64,000 bases of DNA, taken from Boothiomyces macroporosus (Eukaryota > Chytridiomycota > Chytridiomycetes > Rhizophydiales > Terramycetaceae). A model generated the notes under the pieces. That model did no database searches. It was given only the letters and a program-made list of their open reading frames with translations, and was not told where the DNA came from. The position numbers and the translations under genes were made by a program. The stretch lies in NCBI GenBank assembly GCA_027604185.1, contig JADGKB010000023.1, positions 62,001-126,000 on the forward strand. The letters run 5' to 3'. Positions within the stretch are counted from its first letter, which is position 1. Each line of letters opens with the position of its first letter. This document shows, piece after piece, positions 46,009 to 58,445 of this stretch.

Positions 46009-46493
46009 TTATTGTTCCCCCATATAAGTAACCACGTTGTTGTCCGTCTCGTGCAATACGACTTTGTACAACTCGTAGTCTCTGTCTTTTGGAAGGACTT
46101 TAACCATCTCATTCCAAATAAAGACCGCAACATTCTCTGCAGTGCTATATTAACGCCAGATTACCTGGTAGTCTCTTTAAAATAAGGTACATCCTTGTCG
46201 ATATTCTTGTGGTCCAACTGATCGTGAATAGCTGCCTCCATATACTCTCTCAATTCAGTGAGGTTCATGACCATTCCATTTACTGGGTCAATATGTCCTC
46301 TAATTGTAACATGGACTGTGTTAGTATTGAATACCAGTGTAATTATGGCCTGCGATTAAGAATTATTACCGTGGCCATTTGGAGAGTTACATTTCCCAAA
46401 TATTTCCAAATTCTCTTTCTCTGACAAGTGAGGAGAGTGCAACCGATGTCCTGAGCAGAATGTTAAGGTTCTAGTGATATAGCTGATAGGCAT
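46009..46493 (-). CDS. 6-pyruvoyl-tetrahydropterin synthase
   Basis: Four exons (46370-46493, 46335-46349, 46165-46315, 46009-46144) give 141 residues, the family length; introns are 20, 19 and 20 nt. Exon 2 has just 15 nt. Zinc ligands are in CSGHRLHS and GHGHNY, the active-site Cys in [14 protein letters not shown] and the catalytic triad elements in LDHKNID and STAENVA. The enzyme converts dihydroneopterin triphosphate to 6-pyruvoyl-tetrahydropterin in biopterin synthesis, but bacterial-type homologues serve queuosine. The GMVMNL stretch favours the eukaryotic PTPS form. Confidence 0.92.
46335..46349 (-). other. 15-nt internal microexon of PTPS
   Basis: The exon gccataattacactg encodes HNYT and parts of two flanking codons and carries a zinc-binding His of the enzyme. 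It is shorter than either intron beside it (20 and 19 nt). The three exons join to [14 protein letters not shown], exactly the conserved PTPS motif. Confidence 0.85.
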
Positions 46494-46831
46494 TAAAAGG
46501 GGAAAAATAGAACGCGGTAAGATTAAATTACGTGGAGTAGAGGATGGACGAAAAGGAATAGTAACCTATTTAATCTACGAATCATCAATTTATCGCGAGC
46601 TTTCAATACCCCCTCATGGCACTTCCGGCTCGTTCTTGAAATATCTGGCACAAATTAGACTATATTACAGACGCACACAAGTATAAATGGTGGTGATAAA
46701 GTCAAATGTAAATACATAGATTGAATGGAAACCATGAGTCAGATAGTTCAATCTGGTCATCCAACTCATCAGTTTGAAGCCTATAAATTTTTGACAAAAT
46801 TTTTTGCCTGCGACGATTATCTCGAAGACTA
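46494..46831. other. Divergent promoter region PTPS / histidyl-tRNA synthetase
   Basis: About 340 bases between two divergent genes. No open frame or repeat of note was seen. The TTTTTTGCC stretch just before the synthetase start is AT-rich and could be the transcription start region. Confidence 0.35.
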
Positions 46832-48391
46832 ATGACATTTGCAAATTTAAGTGAATTGGAAGCGCAGATTGAAGCGATCAAAGACCAAAAGAAATTGGTG
46901 AAAGGCGATAAAGAAAAGGAGGCTGCATTGGCTCTACAATTGAAAGAGTTGAATGTCCAAAAAGCTCAATTTGGAAAATCATCAGAACAACAAAAAAACA
47001 AAATCACCGTCAAAGTGCCAAAAGGAACCAGAGATTTCAATGACAAGGAAATGGCTGTCCGCGAACACATGTTTGACACCATCAAGTCGTAATTGTGGGT
47101 TTAACTTAGTGTCTTCAAGAAACATGGTGCAGTCACTATAGATACGCCTGTGTTTGAACTGAAAGAAATCTTGTCTGGAAAGTACGGCGAAGATTCAAAG
47201 TTGATTTATGACTTGAAAGATCAAGGTGGGGAAATTTGCTCTCTCAGATACGATTTAACGGTACCATTCGCCCGCTTCTTGGCAATGAATAGGGATTATC
47301 AAAATATCAAGAGATATCATATCGCCAAAGTGTATCGTAGAGACAATCCATCAATCAACAAGGGGAGAATGAGAGAGTTTAATCAATGTGATTTCGATAT
47401 CGCTGGAACTTATGAGCCTATGGTGCCAGACGCTGAAGTTATCAAAGTCGCAGTTGAAATCTTGGAAAAATTGGATATTGGCTCATTCTTTGTCAAAGTA
47501 AGTATTGCTAACTTAGTTGAATAACAGAAAAATTCTAGATGGTATGTTCCAAGTCTGTGGGGTTCCCCAGGAAAAAATTAGAGCAATCTCTTCTGCTGTG
47601 GATAAATTAGATAAAATGTCTTGGGAAGACGTCAAGAAAGAAATGACGGAAGAAAAAGGACTAGCACCTGAAGTTGCAGACCGCATTGGGAAATATGTCT
47701 CACTCAAAGGAGGAGCCGACTTGTGTGAAAAATTGATTGCAGACTCTACATTGTACTCTAATGCCAGCGCAAAAGCGGGTATCGATGAAATGAAAACTCT
47801 CTTTGTCTATTTGGATATCTTTGGAATTACTGACAAGGTAGTCGATGGTTTATATAGATTTCATTCGACCTGTCATTGGCAAGAGGTTTAGACTATTATA
47901 CCGGTGTAATTTATGAAGCTGTGTTCAACTCAACCAGCGAGGAAACTAGCGGTGTTGGGTCAATTGCAGCTGGTGGACGTTACGATGGATTAGTAGGAAT
48001 GTTTTCTGGTACTGAAGTTCCTTGTGTCGGTGTCTCTATCGGTATTGAAAGAGTATATGCTATTTTGATGGCCAAACAGTCTCAGAGTGTAAAAACCACC
48101 TCAACTGAGGTTTATGTTTCTGCCGTTGATGGGCAATTGGCAGAAAGAATGAAGATTTGCAAAGAATTGTGGGATAACAACATCAACGCAGAATTTACCT
48201 ACAAAGCCAGTCCAAAGATTAAAAACCAGTTGGCAACATGCGAAAAACAGCAGATTCCATTCGCAATCATTATTGGAAGCTCTGAAGTTCAGCAGGGTGT
48301 GGTTAAGGTCAAGGAACTGGCTACTGGTACTGAAGAATCAGTTTCCAGAGCTGAAATGGTTTCATATTTGAAGGCTAAACTTGGAAAATAA
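46832..48391 (+). CDS. HARS: Histidyl-tRNA synthetase
   Basis: Four exons (46832-47088, 47110-47497, 47517-47837, 47858-48391) give 499 residues; introns are 21, 19 and 20 nt. An N-terminal WHEP-like helical hairpin (residues 5-50) precedes KVPKGTRDF. Class II motif 2 is [20 protein letters not shown], the histidine-binding site is [14 protein letters not shown] (restored by intron 3), and motif 3 is GVSIGIER. The C-terminal anticodon-binding domain ends at SYLKAKLGK. The enzyme charges tRNA-His; one eukaryotic gene often supplies cytosol and mitochondria, but no second start with a presequence was found here. Confidence 0.95.
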
Positions 48392-48426
48392 ACTAGTGTG
48401 TTTTAGGCAAATCAAATTTATAAGAA

Positions 48427-51400
48427 TTAACAATTTGGATTTTTGGCACTTTGTTTACCTGAAGATGGCCTGGAACTGAATCCAATCGTCAAATCCTAAT
48501 AATTAGCTAAAGTTACCTCCAATTGATACAAAGGACAGAACAGCCATTCCGCCAATGCAGACTGCTGAAGAGTGTTTGTAAATTGCTCAAGTCCAATTTT
48601 GTCCCCCAACTGCGCATTATCAAGCACTTCATGAAGCCTTCTGGATGGATAAGGATTTTCAAACTCTGGATTGTTATCAATTCGGTTTGAAGATGGTACA
48701 ACGTGGATGAAATGGTGGAAAATTGAGATGATCTGCTCTCTAGTACATTGTCCATTTTCATCTTGAAGGACTTTGAAGGCTTTTTCTAGCCCATTCTGAG
48801 CAATCTCATCACTACAACAGCAGAGCATAAAGTTTTTCACATTAAACGATGGTCCTGGTGGGGTAAATTCGATTGGTGGCTGTTGTTCCTCTTCCAAGTC
48901 TGGAGTAGTTGATGGAGAATCCTTTGGTTCTGGAGGTTCAACTACTTCGGGAGGAGCTAGTTGCGGTGGAATCTCTGTTGGACAGGCAAATAGATCTAGA
49001 TTAGCGGCGCTTTACCAAGTAGGGCGACTTTGAGTTTGCCTGCCCGGTCAAATGTGCGTTTGGTTACTACTGAATGTTCTTTTTCGAACCATAGCCTGAG
49101 TTTTAAAAAGTCATCTCTGGAGCAAACTCCATTCTTGTACGACTCTAATTTTTGTGCTGCTGTGTACATTTCTTGAATTGGGCTTTCGTCGACTGGTAAC
49201 AACCTGGCATGGAAGAGCAAAAATTTCTGCCAGTTCACAAACCCCGTGTCAAATGGATCAAGAATCTGCAGAACTTGTTGGATTTGACTTTGGTCAGCAT
49301 TAGCATATCCTTCTGGTAAAGTGTCCGTTGATTGCGACATTATCGCTGTTTTCGTTAAGAAATCGGTAAAGCATTTTACAGTAATGTGGCCAGAGGGAGC
49401 CAACGTGTATAAATTTTTTGCTATATTTCTTAACTGCAATATTGTGAATTGGTCAGGGACTAGAATTAGTTATTCATTACGAGGTTTTTCTGCTGGACTT
49501 TCCGGTCTAGGTTCAGGTTCAGGCTGCAAGACCAGCGTTGAATAATCTATCGACAACCTGTCACCCTCCAACAATATTAAATTTGGCAATTTTGCTTCTG
49601 CTTCAATCGCTTCTTTGATTAAATTGGCCAAGTCTTTGGCAGTTTCAATTTCCGTTTTGTATCGCACATTTATCCATTCATCTAATTGCAGATAAACTTC
49701 AACCGCCTTATTTCGCAATTGCTTAAGGGATTCCAAGCCATGCATTTTAATCTTTTCACATCGCTGTCGGAGAATTACCTCTTCGGTTTCCACTGCTTTC
49801 TGACACTCTACAATATTTGGCTTTTCAGTTTCGTCTACATCATTTGCCAGTTACCTTTTTCAACGTTATTCGACTTTTTATCTTTTGGAGGATCAGGAGG
49901 TGTAACTTCAAGTGAAAATTCAGAAGTGGCTAGAGCTTGATATAAGAAATCTAAAGCTGCCTGAATTTCTGCAAAGTTCGTACTCTCTGGGTCTAACGTG
50001 AATACTTCTTTTTCTGCCTGAGGAGGAGCAGGTTTTGCCGCCGCTTCAATAGCTGCTTTGGCTGCGGGTGCATTCTTTGATGAACCACCTTTTTCTTTTG
50101 CTGTTTTAGCGGGGGTTTTTGTTGTTTCTTTTGTTGTTTGGCTCTGTACTACATCTTTTCGATGAGAGGAAATTGCTTCACTGGCTGCAATCATTGGCCC
50201 TCCCACTTCAATTGGTGGGTTAGCCGTTGCAGCAACAATTGGAATTTTTATCAGGCTTTTAGTTTGTTCCGCAAACGGAATCATATATGCATCCTTGAAA
50301 TAATCCAGTAAAAACTGTCGTGTAGATAAATATTTATCTGCTTCCGCTTGGATCATTGAAATATAAATATTTGCCAAAATGTATGATTGATCCTCAACCC
50401 ATCGGTCCTCGATAATAGAAATTCTTTCCGATTCAGCTTCATCTCTTCGCTTATCTGCAATATCCCAAAGTTTTTCTCTCAATTCTTCCACCCTTTGATG
50501 CAGTTCAGCTTTGACATCGGGATCACTTCTAAAGTCTTCCTCAATTGCGTTGTATTCTTGTTGGAATGTTTCTATAAGATCTTGCTCGTTGTCTGGCCGT
50601 TTTAAAAATTCAGAGAATTTGGCTTTAGTATCGTAAAAGTATTTGTATGAATCTTGCTTCAGCCTTCTAATCGAGCGGAAAGTAAATTTCAAAATTTCTG
50701 TATATGTGCTTTCAATGGTGTTCCATCGGTTCATCAAAATTTCTGCCAATTCTTTTGAAGGTAATTTTCTTCCAGCACTAGTTGTTTTCCGGACGATATG
50801 AGTGCTAATTCGTTCCACAGGTTGGATCTCAGGCACAGAAGATCCAAGCCCTAAAGTTTGCAAAGCTGCTTCGGATCCTAATTTAGATTTTTTTGGAAGA
50901 TCTGCATCAAAGATAATTTACCTCCTCCGACTTTTAATGCTGCACGTTTTGCTTCGCTCGGACTTTGTATTCTATCCTTCCTTGCAGAGGATGTATCTCT
51001 TGGTTTGATGGCCAGGTCCATTTCTGATTGGAAATTTGAATTTGCTTCCAACTTTCCAGCTTCGCCTTCTTCCGCAATTGCATTTTCCTTTTCTTTTTCC
51101 TTTTCATTTATTTTTGAAATGATTGGGTTCAATACCACTTCTGAAGCCTTTTTTACTTCACCTTCGTCGACATTCGCATCGATAACCTAAAAATTACAGA
51201 AAATGGTACTCTTAGCGTTTTGAATTGTCCAATCCATTCTTTAAGAGGGTCTTCTTCTTCCTCGAAAGCCGCTAAATGATATTGCAATTGGTTCATTGCT
51301 CTCGCTTGATCCTCTTCTTGCACTAGACGCTCAAAAGTGCCAGGTTGATCAGTAGGAGGCGGATTGTATTCGATATGATACCTTTTGTCCGTGATCGGAT

Positions 51401-53874
51401 CTGCAAATTTTCCAACAGCACGCTTAACAGCAACTTCATTTGATACGTTCAATAGTAATACTGCATCTAATCCAGATATTGGCGCTGAAACACTAGATTC
51501 GTTGCTGTTATCGTATGGCGCTACTAATGATCGATTTTTCGGACCTGAATTTCCCTTTTCCTTGGTGCGCTTCAAGTCCCCTTTCTTTATTGGTTTTGGG
51601 TCCTCATATCTACGTTACTATTTATTTACCCAGAAATTTCCCTTTCCAAGAGCTGTGCCTGTTGACGGGTTTTTGGAAAGTCAACTAGTACGTAGCCACC
51701 TGGCTTTTCAGGTTCTTGGCTCATTGCTTCTACTACTAAAGAAACCAGCAATGAATCGTCAGGGCTTAAACCTTCCATCATTGTCAATTGAAGTCTGGCT
51801 CCAATCTGTTGTTTTGATAATTTCTTATCACCAGATGAAGGCTTTTCTTTGACTTTCTTTACCGTAATATCGGCAATTGCGATTGCTTCTTTAACTAGGT
51901 CATCCAATCTAATAACTTTCATGTTGTAAGTTGTGGCAATAGCATTTGCAAGTGTTTTTTTACCGGAATACCTTTTTCCAATAATGGCAATTCTTAAGGG
52001 CACTGCAGGAAGCGGAACTGTTTGATGCGCCTGAGGGGGTTGCGATGTTAATTTAATAACATCTTCAACTGCTTGAGCCAATATATCATTCTTTTTAACC
52101 AAGTTCCTGCATTAAAATAGATTACTCTTCAACGGCCGCCCAGTTTCCATTATAATTTAGATATTCGTTGAATTCCTCCTTGTCTAATATTTTAACTGCT
52201 TCAGGCACTTCGACATCTTTCGATTCATTGGCGTCCTCATCCATGGTTTTTGGAATACAGTCCATTTCGAGAGGGATTTCTTTGTAACTTTCCAAATTAA
52301 CGGAATTAACAAAAATTGTCTTCCAGTCTCTCATTATTTTAGGAGGCACATCTTTCTTGTCATTTAGCACTTTGAAATCCACCACCTGCATTAAACGAAT
52401 TTACTTTAAAAGATAGCTGTAGAATTTGCTCTACAATTTTTTCCACAAACTTTGTGTTCCTTTCGTGCTTTAGAGCTTTCTTTTGATTCATAATTTCGCG
52501 GTGCTGTTCAATTTGCATAAAGACGTGTTGACGATATTCTCCCTGAGTGTTTAAATATAATTGATGTTCTCGCTCCAAAGCTTCTTCATACTCTTTTTGT
52601 CGCTGAGCGGCATATTGCTGTTCACGATAAATATAGTTCTCGTGTATTACTTCCTTTTCGTGTCGGATATGAAGTAATCTACATTAAATGATATTACTGC
52701 TCGGCAATTCTTCTCTCTTGCTTTGATTGGCGGAGCAATTTGCCTTGAATCAATTCATCAAGTCTTTCTTTTTCAATAGACTGCTGAATATTTTGACAGG
52801 ACAATAAAATCTTTTTGCGCTGCTTCTCTCTTTCTTTTCTTGAATTTTCAGTTTCTTGTCGATGTATCTGCTATTAATATTTGTTACTCTAATCTTTTCA
52901 ATATACTGCTTTGTTTCTTCAGCAGTGTTGAAATTTGGATCGTTGACTATTTTTCGAAGTTCTTTCAAATGCAGTGAAGGATCCATATTGGATTTTGTCT
53001 TTATAAATTGAACAACATCTGATTTGGAATCTCTTGTTTCTATCAAGTCCTCGTTTGAGTCTACTTTTTTCAATTCTCCTGTAAATAGCCGATGCTCAAA
53101 AGTCTCTATTCTATTGCTAATATCCTGAATCATTTTAATCTGGATAAGTGCAGTCTTACATCTGGGATTTTGGCTTTTCCAGGGATAGGCTTTACTATTT
53201 CTAAATCTGAAAGTGCAGACATTGGTTTCGCGACTGGCAGCTCTACTTTTGGTTTTGGTCGAGCTGTTGCTTTCGGAATAGGTGGGAGTTCCTTTTTCTT
53301 CATTTCAACCACCAAGCCTGTTGATTTTTTGTATTGAAACTCTGCCCTTTTTAAATTTGACTTTAGTATTGTCGCAAAGTGATCTACTGAATGCAAATCA
53401 TATGGTAGAACCGGATTTTCTTTAATGTTCAAATTAGTTGATTCCCCTTCTATATTAGTAACTCTTACCAACAGGGGATGATGGATACGAGTCAAACTTT
53501 GGTTTCTTTTTGAATATTTTCTTTGACTGGGTAAAGTGGTCTTTTGGAAGTATCTCTAGCGCGCTCTTTATTTGATACAGCAGCTTGGTGGTGCTTCCTG
53601 GTTTATTATTTATTAAATCCAAAGCAAATCCTCCGGATAATTTAATCCCAAGTTTCTGTCTAAGAGTGCTTTCTAATGAAATGTAGTTTTTAATAAGTAC
53701 TTCAGTCGCATTGCCTGGGAGGTAGTGCTGTTCGAAATCGTCTTGAACTCCAAGTATAGACAGCAATTTTCCAAAGTTGTATCCTGTACTAAATTCTTGG
53801 TCCAATTCCGTGGGGTTGATCGTTGCAGGAAACCCCACGTCTTGTTTTAACCATTGGGTTAGTATTTTAGACAT
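48427..53874 (-). CDS. SPEF2: Sperm flagellar protein 2 homologue (SPEF2/KPL2/CPC1)
   Basis: Fourteen exons give 1728 residues (human about 1820). Exons 5'->3': 53469-53874, 53160-53449, 52888-53139, 52698-52867, 52405-52678, 52124-52385, 51630-52104, 51210-51609, 50922-51186, 49855-50901, 49481-49834, 49016-49459, 48517-48995, 48427-48495. The CH-like domain starts MSKILTQWLKQDVG; coiled coil follows; an adenylate-kinase-like domain has Walker A IGKRYSGKKTL; EF-hand-like and helical regions close the protein. SPEF2/CPC1 is part of the central pair apparatus of motile 9+2 axonemes (C1b projection), so the organism should make a swimming stage. Thirteen introns are 19-23 nt. Confidence 0.93.
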
Positions 53875-54116
53875 GGTGAAAGATTTACGCGTCGTTCGTT
53901 TGGAGAGATGAAGCATTCAATACCAAACCCTCTAAATGATGCTTGTAAACTATATTCGCCTTATATTACCATGGTGGTTCCGTTCAGCAATATTGGGGAT
54001 GAAATTATAGTAGCTCTCTAATACGACTTTAAATCTGTCTCGCCTTCAATAAATCTCTGTCTCGCCTTCAAATTGATAAAGATATTCTTTGGACAGGGCT
54101 CAATGTTTTTACCAAA

Positions 54117-54637
54117 ATGGAAATTGATCGAGACTGGATCAACCAAACAAGGCTGTTATTCTGTAAAAGAAACGAATTCCCAGAGACGAAAAATATGATC
54201 AATTCCGACGGGACTTTGAATCAAGAATATTTCCAGCCTCCAAAGGGAATGGTATTAACGGAGCCGATTGTCAGGCAGTGGACAGAGAAACAAAAAACAC
54301 AGTTGATTCAAGGAATAGCGGAGCATGGGATAGGGCAATTCAGAAGAATTTCTCAAACTCTATTACCAGAGTGGGTATTTATTTACTGATCGAGACACCG
54401 CAAGAATTAAGACTAAAAACTATTCGATTAATCGGAAGGCAGAATCTTCAGCTATACAAGAATTGGAAGGGATCGGAAGAAGATATCAAACGGGAATACG
54501 AACGGAATAAAGCGATTGGGCTAAAGTTTGGCTGTTGGAAGAATAATTGCCTTGTGTACGATGACGACGGAAAGGTATTGAACGAATTGAAAGTATTTGA
54601 ATTTCTAACTGCAGGCCAACAAAAAGCAGAAAACTAG
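54117..54637 (+). CDS. SANT/Myb-domain protein
   Basis: Two exons (54117-54374, 54395-54637) around the 20-nt intron gtatttatttactgatcgag give 166 residues. A SANT/Myb-like helix set (VRQWTEKQKTQLIQGIAEHG, FRRISQTLLPEWTPQELRLK) follows a conserved YFQPPKGMVLTEP leader. The rest is charged (KNWKGSEEDIKREYERNK, FGCWKNNCLVYDDDG). Similar small SANT proteins occur in flagellated eukaryotes and fungi, but I do not know a function. It may bind DNA or chromatin. The gene starts 240 bases from the divergent SPEF2 gene. Confidence 0.7.
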
Positions 54638-54704
54638 TATATAATAATATAATTCCTACCAAAGGATAAACAATTTATTCTCCAAATACTCTCTTGTATT
54701 CAGC

Positions 54705-55830
54705 TTAGTCTATATCTTCGTCAGAATCAAATTCTTCATTGGCAGTAGGTGCTGCAGAAGGCGCCATCGAAACCTTTCCGCTTGCGCTGGTTTCTGTTCT
54801 GATCTTGGTTGTTCCAGGCTGTTTTGGATGGTCAGACCATCCCTCATTGAAAATGTAGGAAAATACATTTAAAATACCCCCCAAATTAATACTGATATTC
54901 ACCAAGATGAATACCCAGTCTGGTCTGTAATCAAACAGATGGCCAACAACATCTACGGTTAGTTAAAACTATACATGGAACGGTTCCGGACCATTGCATA
55001 AAATCTATGGTTAATTAGAAAGTACAGTTGATAATGTAGAACATTGTCTTTTTTACTGTTCTTCGCTTTAGCTCAGCTTTCCTGTCAATCTTTGGCAGAG
55101 CAGAAGGCTTGCCATCAACGGTTGAAGGCATCATTTCAGACTGCGCAGTTGCCATTGTTAAACTGTCAATCTTTTTAATTACAAGAAAGAAACAGATGGC
55201 CGTAATGTTGAACAACCCTACTTCAACACAACCCATAATCCAAGCCAGTGCTTTAGTTCCAGTGATTTTAAAGTAACACCTACTGTTAACGCTCTATAAC
55301 CAATATAAGCATGGGCCAGAAAATGGAGCACCAATAGCGGCAAAAACAAATGCAAAAACGGAACACATTGCGATAATTTTCCAATCCCAAGCTCCAGTAT
55401 TGAAATGCCAATCTCTGCAGATTGTCAGGTAGCTATTTACAGCTATAGAGGTAGTAATGGCCATATTCAAAAAAATACCAAAAGCGACGTAAGCTGCCGC
55501 CATTTGACATCCTAAATTCTGAGGTCTCGTATGTCCCCAAATCAACCCATACCCTTGATTATTCATATGGCCAACATATAGCATTATATCTGTAATCGCA
55601 ATGTACATGGGGAACCGCACTTGTGCTGGGCAACTCCCTCTTAATCTATATCTATTCCATGCTCGATAGAGAATGTATAACGAACCGAGGAATCCAAGCT
55701 GCATCAGTGGCCATCCTATTCCGTACCTAATTCAGTTTACCAAATACACATAATAATATCCCGGCATCGGAACCATCATAATTGTCGGGTCATCCCAATC
55801 TGGAGTGTCTTGCAATGCGTATTGAGACAT
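54705..55830 (-). CDS. Seven-helix membrane protein, family D copy 1
   Basis: Five exons (55748-55830, 55301-55726, 55026-55279, 54975-55004, 54705-54952) give 346 residues; introns are 21, 21, 21 and 22 nt. Exon 4 has only 30 nt. Family marks: LQDTPDWDDPT at the start, PMYIAITDIMLYVGHMNN in helix 2, WGHTRPQNLGCQMAAAYVAFG before helix 3, TGAWDWK before helix 4 and NISINLGGILNVFSYI in helix 7. Seven helices, then an acidic tail. It has introns near the N-terminus and in the GTVPY region that the two sister genes lack, and lacks one that both have. Receptor-like, function unknown. Confidence 0.8.
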
Positions 55831-55989
55831 TTGAGCTTTCGACTGATAATCTTGAGAGAAAAAAGTAAATCCTGTATGCCCGTGAAAAACAATCATCATT
55901 ATGTCATCACAATCATAAACAATGCTCACCTGCAGAATGAAACAATCAATTATCAAATAAAGCAAATTTATTCTGAAGTAGCGACGCGG

Positions 55990-57001
55990 TCATGTAATTT
56001 GTGTAGAGACTACCGGGTCTTTCTGTTCTTTCATGGTTGGCGTGTCATGGCTGATGCTTTTTGAATCTTGCTTGGTATCAGTGAATCCCTGATTAGCGAT
56101 AAAGCTAAACGCGTTTAATATTCCTCCAACGTTAATTGATATGTTGACTAGCACGAATACCCTGTGGTCAAGATAATTTACCATGTTGGTCGATACTCGA
56201 ACAGATGCCCTATCGAGTAAGGAATGGTTCCCGTCCATTGACAAAAGACTAGATTAATACTGATTACAATAAATGATATAAGGTCTAATCTTCTTTACCG
56301 TCTCCTTTTTCAGAAAGATCTTCTTTTCTGCTTTGCCTTGAGTTCTAGCTGATATAGAGTCTACTTTGCGGTATATGAAATAGAAGCAAAATAGGGTAAT
56401 ATTAAATAATGTAACCTCGACAATTGTAAATAGCCATGCAAATAAATTCACCCCGTCGATTTTGAAATAACACCTAAGTCAAGACCAGATACCAGTAATA
56501 GCAAGGACCGGAAAAAGGAAAACTGATACCGGCCATTATCAACGCGAATACTGCACATCCAGAAATGAGTTTCCAGTCCCACGAGCCTGTATCAATATAC
56601 ACTTCTCTACAGACATTCAAATAAATATTTGCCACATAAGAACAAGTGATACACATGTTGATAAATACTCCAAAAGTAACAAATGCCGCCGCAGTTTGAC
56701 AGCCGATATTGTCCGGACGAGAATGACCCCATATTACTCCGTACATTTCGTTATTCATATGCCCAACGTACAATAATATATCGGAAAACGCCATATACAT
56801 TGGAAATCTAACTTGCGGTGGAGGGTTTCCAGTCGTAAATACTCGTCTTAACCCCCGGAATACTATATACAGCGAGCACAAGAAATTAATCTGCATCAGA
56901 GGAATACCAATTCCATATACATAATAATATCCTGGTATTGGAACTGGCTGGATCGTTGGATCATTCCAGTCAGGAGTGTCTTGTAGTGGAAATGACGACA
57001 T
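55990..57001 (-). CDS. Seven-helix membrane protein, family D copy 2
   Basis: Four exons (56493-57001, 56268-56473, 56182-56248, 55990-56161) give 317 residues; introns are 19, 19 and 20 nt. Exons 1 to 3 have exactly the lengths of copy 3 (509, 206, 67). The family marks LQDTPDWNDPT, FPMYMAFSDILLYVGHMNN, WGHSRPDNIGCQTAAAFVTFG, TGSWDWK and NISINVGGILNAFSFI are present. The C-terminal tail is short and charged. The ATG at 57001 was chosen to match the sister genes; the frame is open further upstream. Confidence 0.8.
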
Positions 57002-57347
57002 TGTCAATGAAGTGGAAGAACTTAATAAACTCCTTTTAAAATTGAAAAACGTGGGCAATTCATTTAATTATAGATCGAGGCTATATATTTCCAGGAGCGA
57101 AATTATCAGAGTTCAAATCAAGCGTTGCTTACTTTTTGCATATACATGACAGTAGCATGGCTATATAATACAGAGATAGCGACTGTAATATTGCCGAATC
57201 GCACTCGCAATTGTCTTTCCAAAACTACAGGCTGTTATGCAAGGAATCGCGACAGATGGATTACGTTGGTAGCAAACATACTTTTAATAATTGACGGTAC
57301 TCATTAATGAAAGAATCTGTCGAGATTTCCAGTTAGATTATCGTAAG
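57002..57347. other. Intergenic stretch within the family D array
   Basis: Roughly 345 bases between copies 2 and 3. A 60-codon plus-strand frame at 57125 shows no family signal. This is the promoter region of copy 2 and downstream region of copy 3; nothing else was recognised. Confidence 0.4.
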
Positions 57348-58363
57348 CTATTTATTCATTGATTGCACCTTTGTTACTGGACTCTCCTTTGCTGATTTTA
57401 CCTCTACGGATGTGATGCTCCTTGGTTCTACTTTATCGTCAGAGACCCCTTGATTGCTAATGTAACTTTTAACATTCAGTATTCCACCGAGATTAATAGA
57501 GAAACAAACTAGCGCAAATACCCTACGATTAAATCCACCTACCACGTCGGTCTGTAATCGAATAAATGGCCTACTATATACGGAACAACTCCAAACCACT
57601 GGAAGAAAACTACCGTTAGCTAATATTACAGTAGATAATGTACGGTCGAATTTTCTTTACCGTTTCTCGTTTCAAAACGGATCTCCTTGCCATGGTTGCT
57701 CGGGATGCTGTAGATATAGAGTCAACTTTGGCGTAAATCAAATAGAAACATATAGCGGTGCTACCAAACAAGGTGGCTTCTACCACAGTAAATATCCAAG
57801 CAAACAGCTTCCCGCCATCTGCTTTCAAATAACACCTGCATTATCAAAGCTTACCAGTAATAGCAGGGGCCTGTAAATGGAAACCCAACTCCTGCCATAA
57901 TGAGCGCGAATGCAGAGCATACGGTTATTAATTTCCAGTCCCAGGGCCCAGTATCAATATAGATATCTTTGCAAACATTGAGGTATATACTCAAGACATA
58001 CGAGCATGTAATAGACATGTTCAAGAACACCCCAAATGACACAAAGGAAGCTGCAAACTGACACCCAACATTCGCCGGTCTGGTGTGTCCCCAAAGAAAC
58101 CCATACAACAAGTTATTCATATTACCAACATACAATAACAAGTCTGTGATTGCTGTATACAAGGGAAATCGTACATGCGTTGGGCAGCTACCTCGTAGAT
58201 AAAGTCTCCGGAAAACGCGAAAGACTATGTAGGCACAGCACAGGAAATTTATCTGACACATTGGTATAGCTACTCCATATACATAGTAATATCCGGGGGT
58301 TTCAATTAGTTGTATTGTAGGATCATTCCAATCGGGAGTATCTTGCAATTGGAATGACGACAT
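57348..58363 (-). CDS. Seven-helix membrane protein, family D copy 3
   Basis: Four exons (57855-58363, 57630-57835, 57543-57609, 57348-57522) give 318 residues; introns are 19, 20 and 20 nt at the positions of copy 2. The family marks LQDTPDWNDPT, FPLYTAITDLLLYVGNMNN, WGHTRPANVGCQFAASFVSFG, TGPWDWK and SINLGGILNVKSYI are present. Helix 5 to 6 loop carries VLKRETVKKIRPYIIY, shared with copy 2. The conserved WDW, GC and RP residues would be candidates for structural roles. Ligand unknown. Confidence 0.8.
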
Positions 58364-58445
58364 TTTGTAAAATGATATTAAACAATATTTTTGGTGAAAT
58401 GGTTCAGTAGGCTTTGTGGGCAAGTAAGCAAAATTGAAGTATTTA

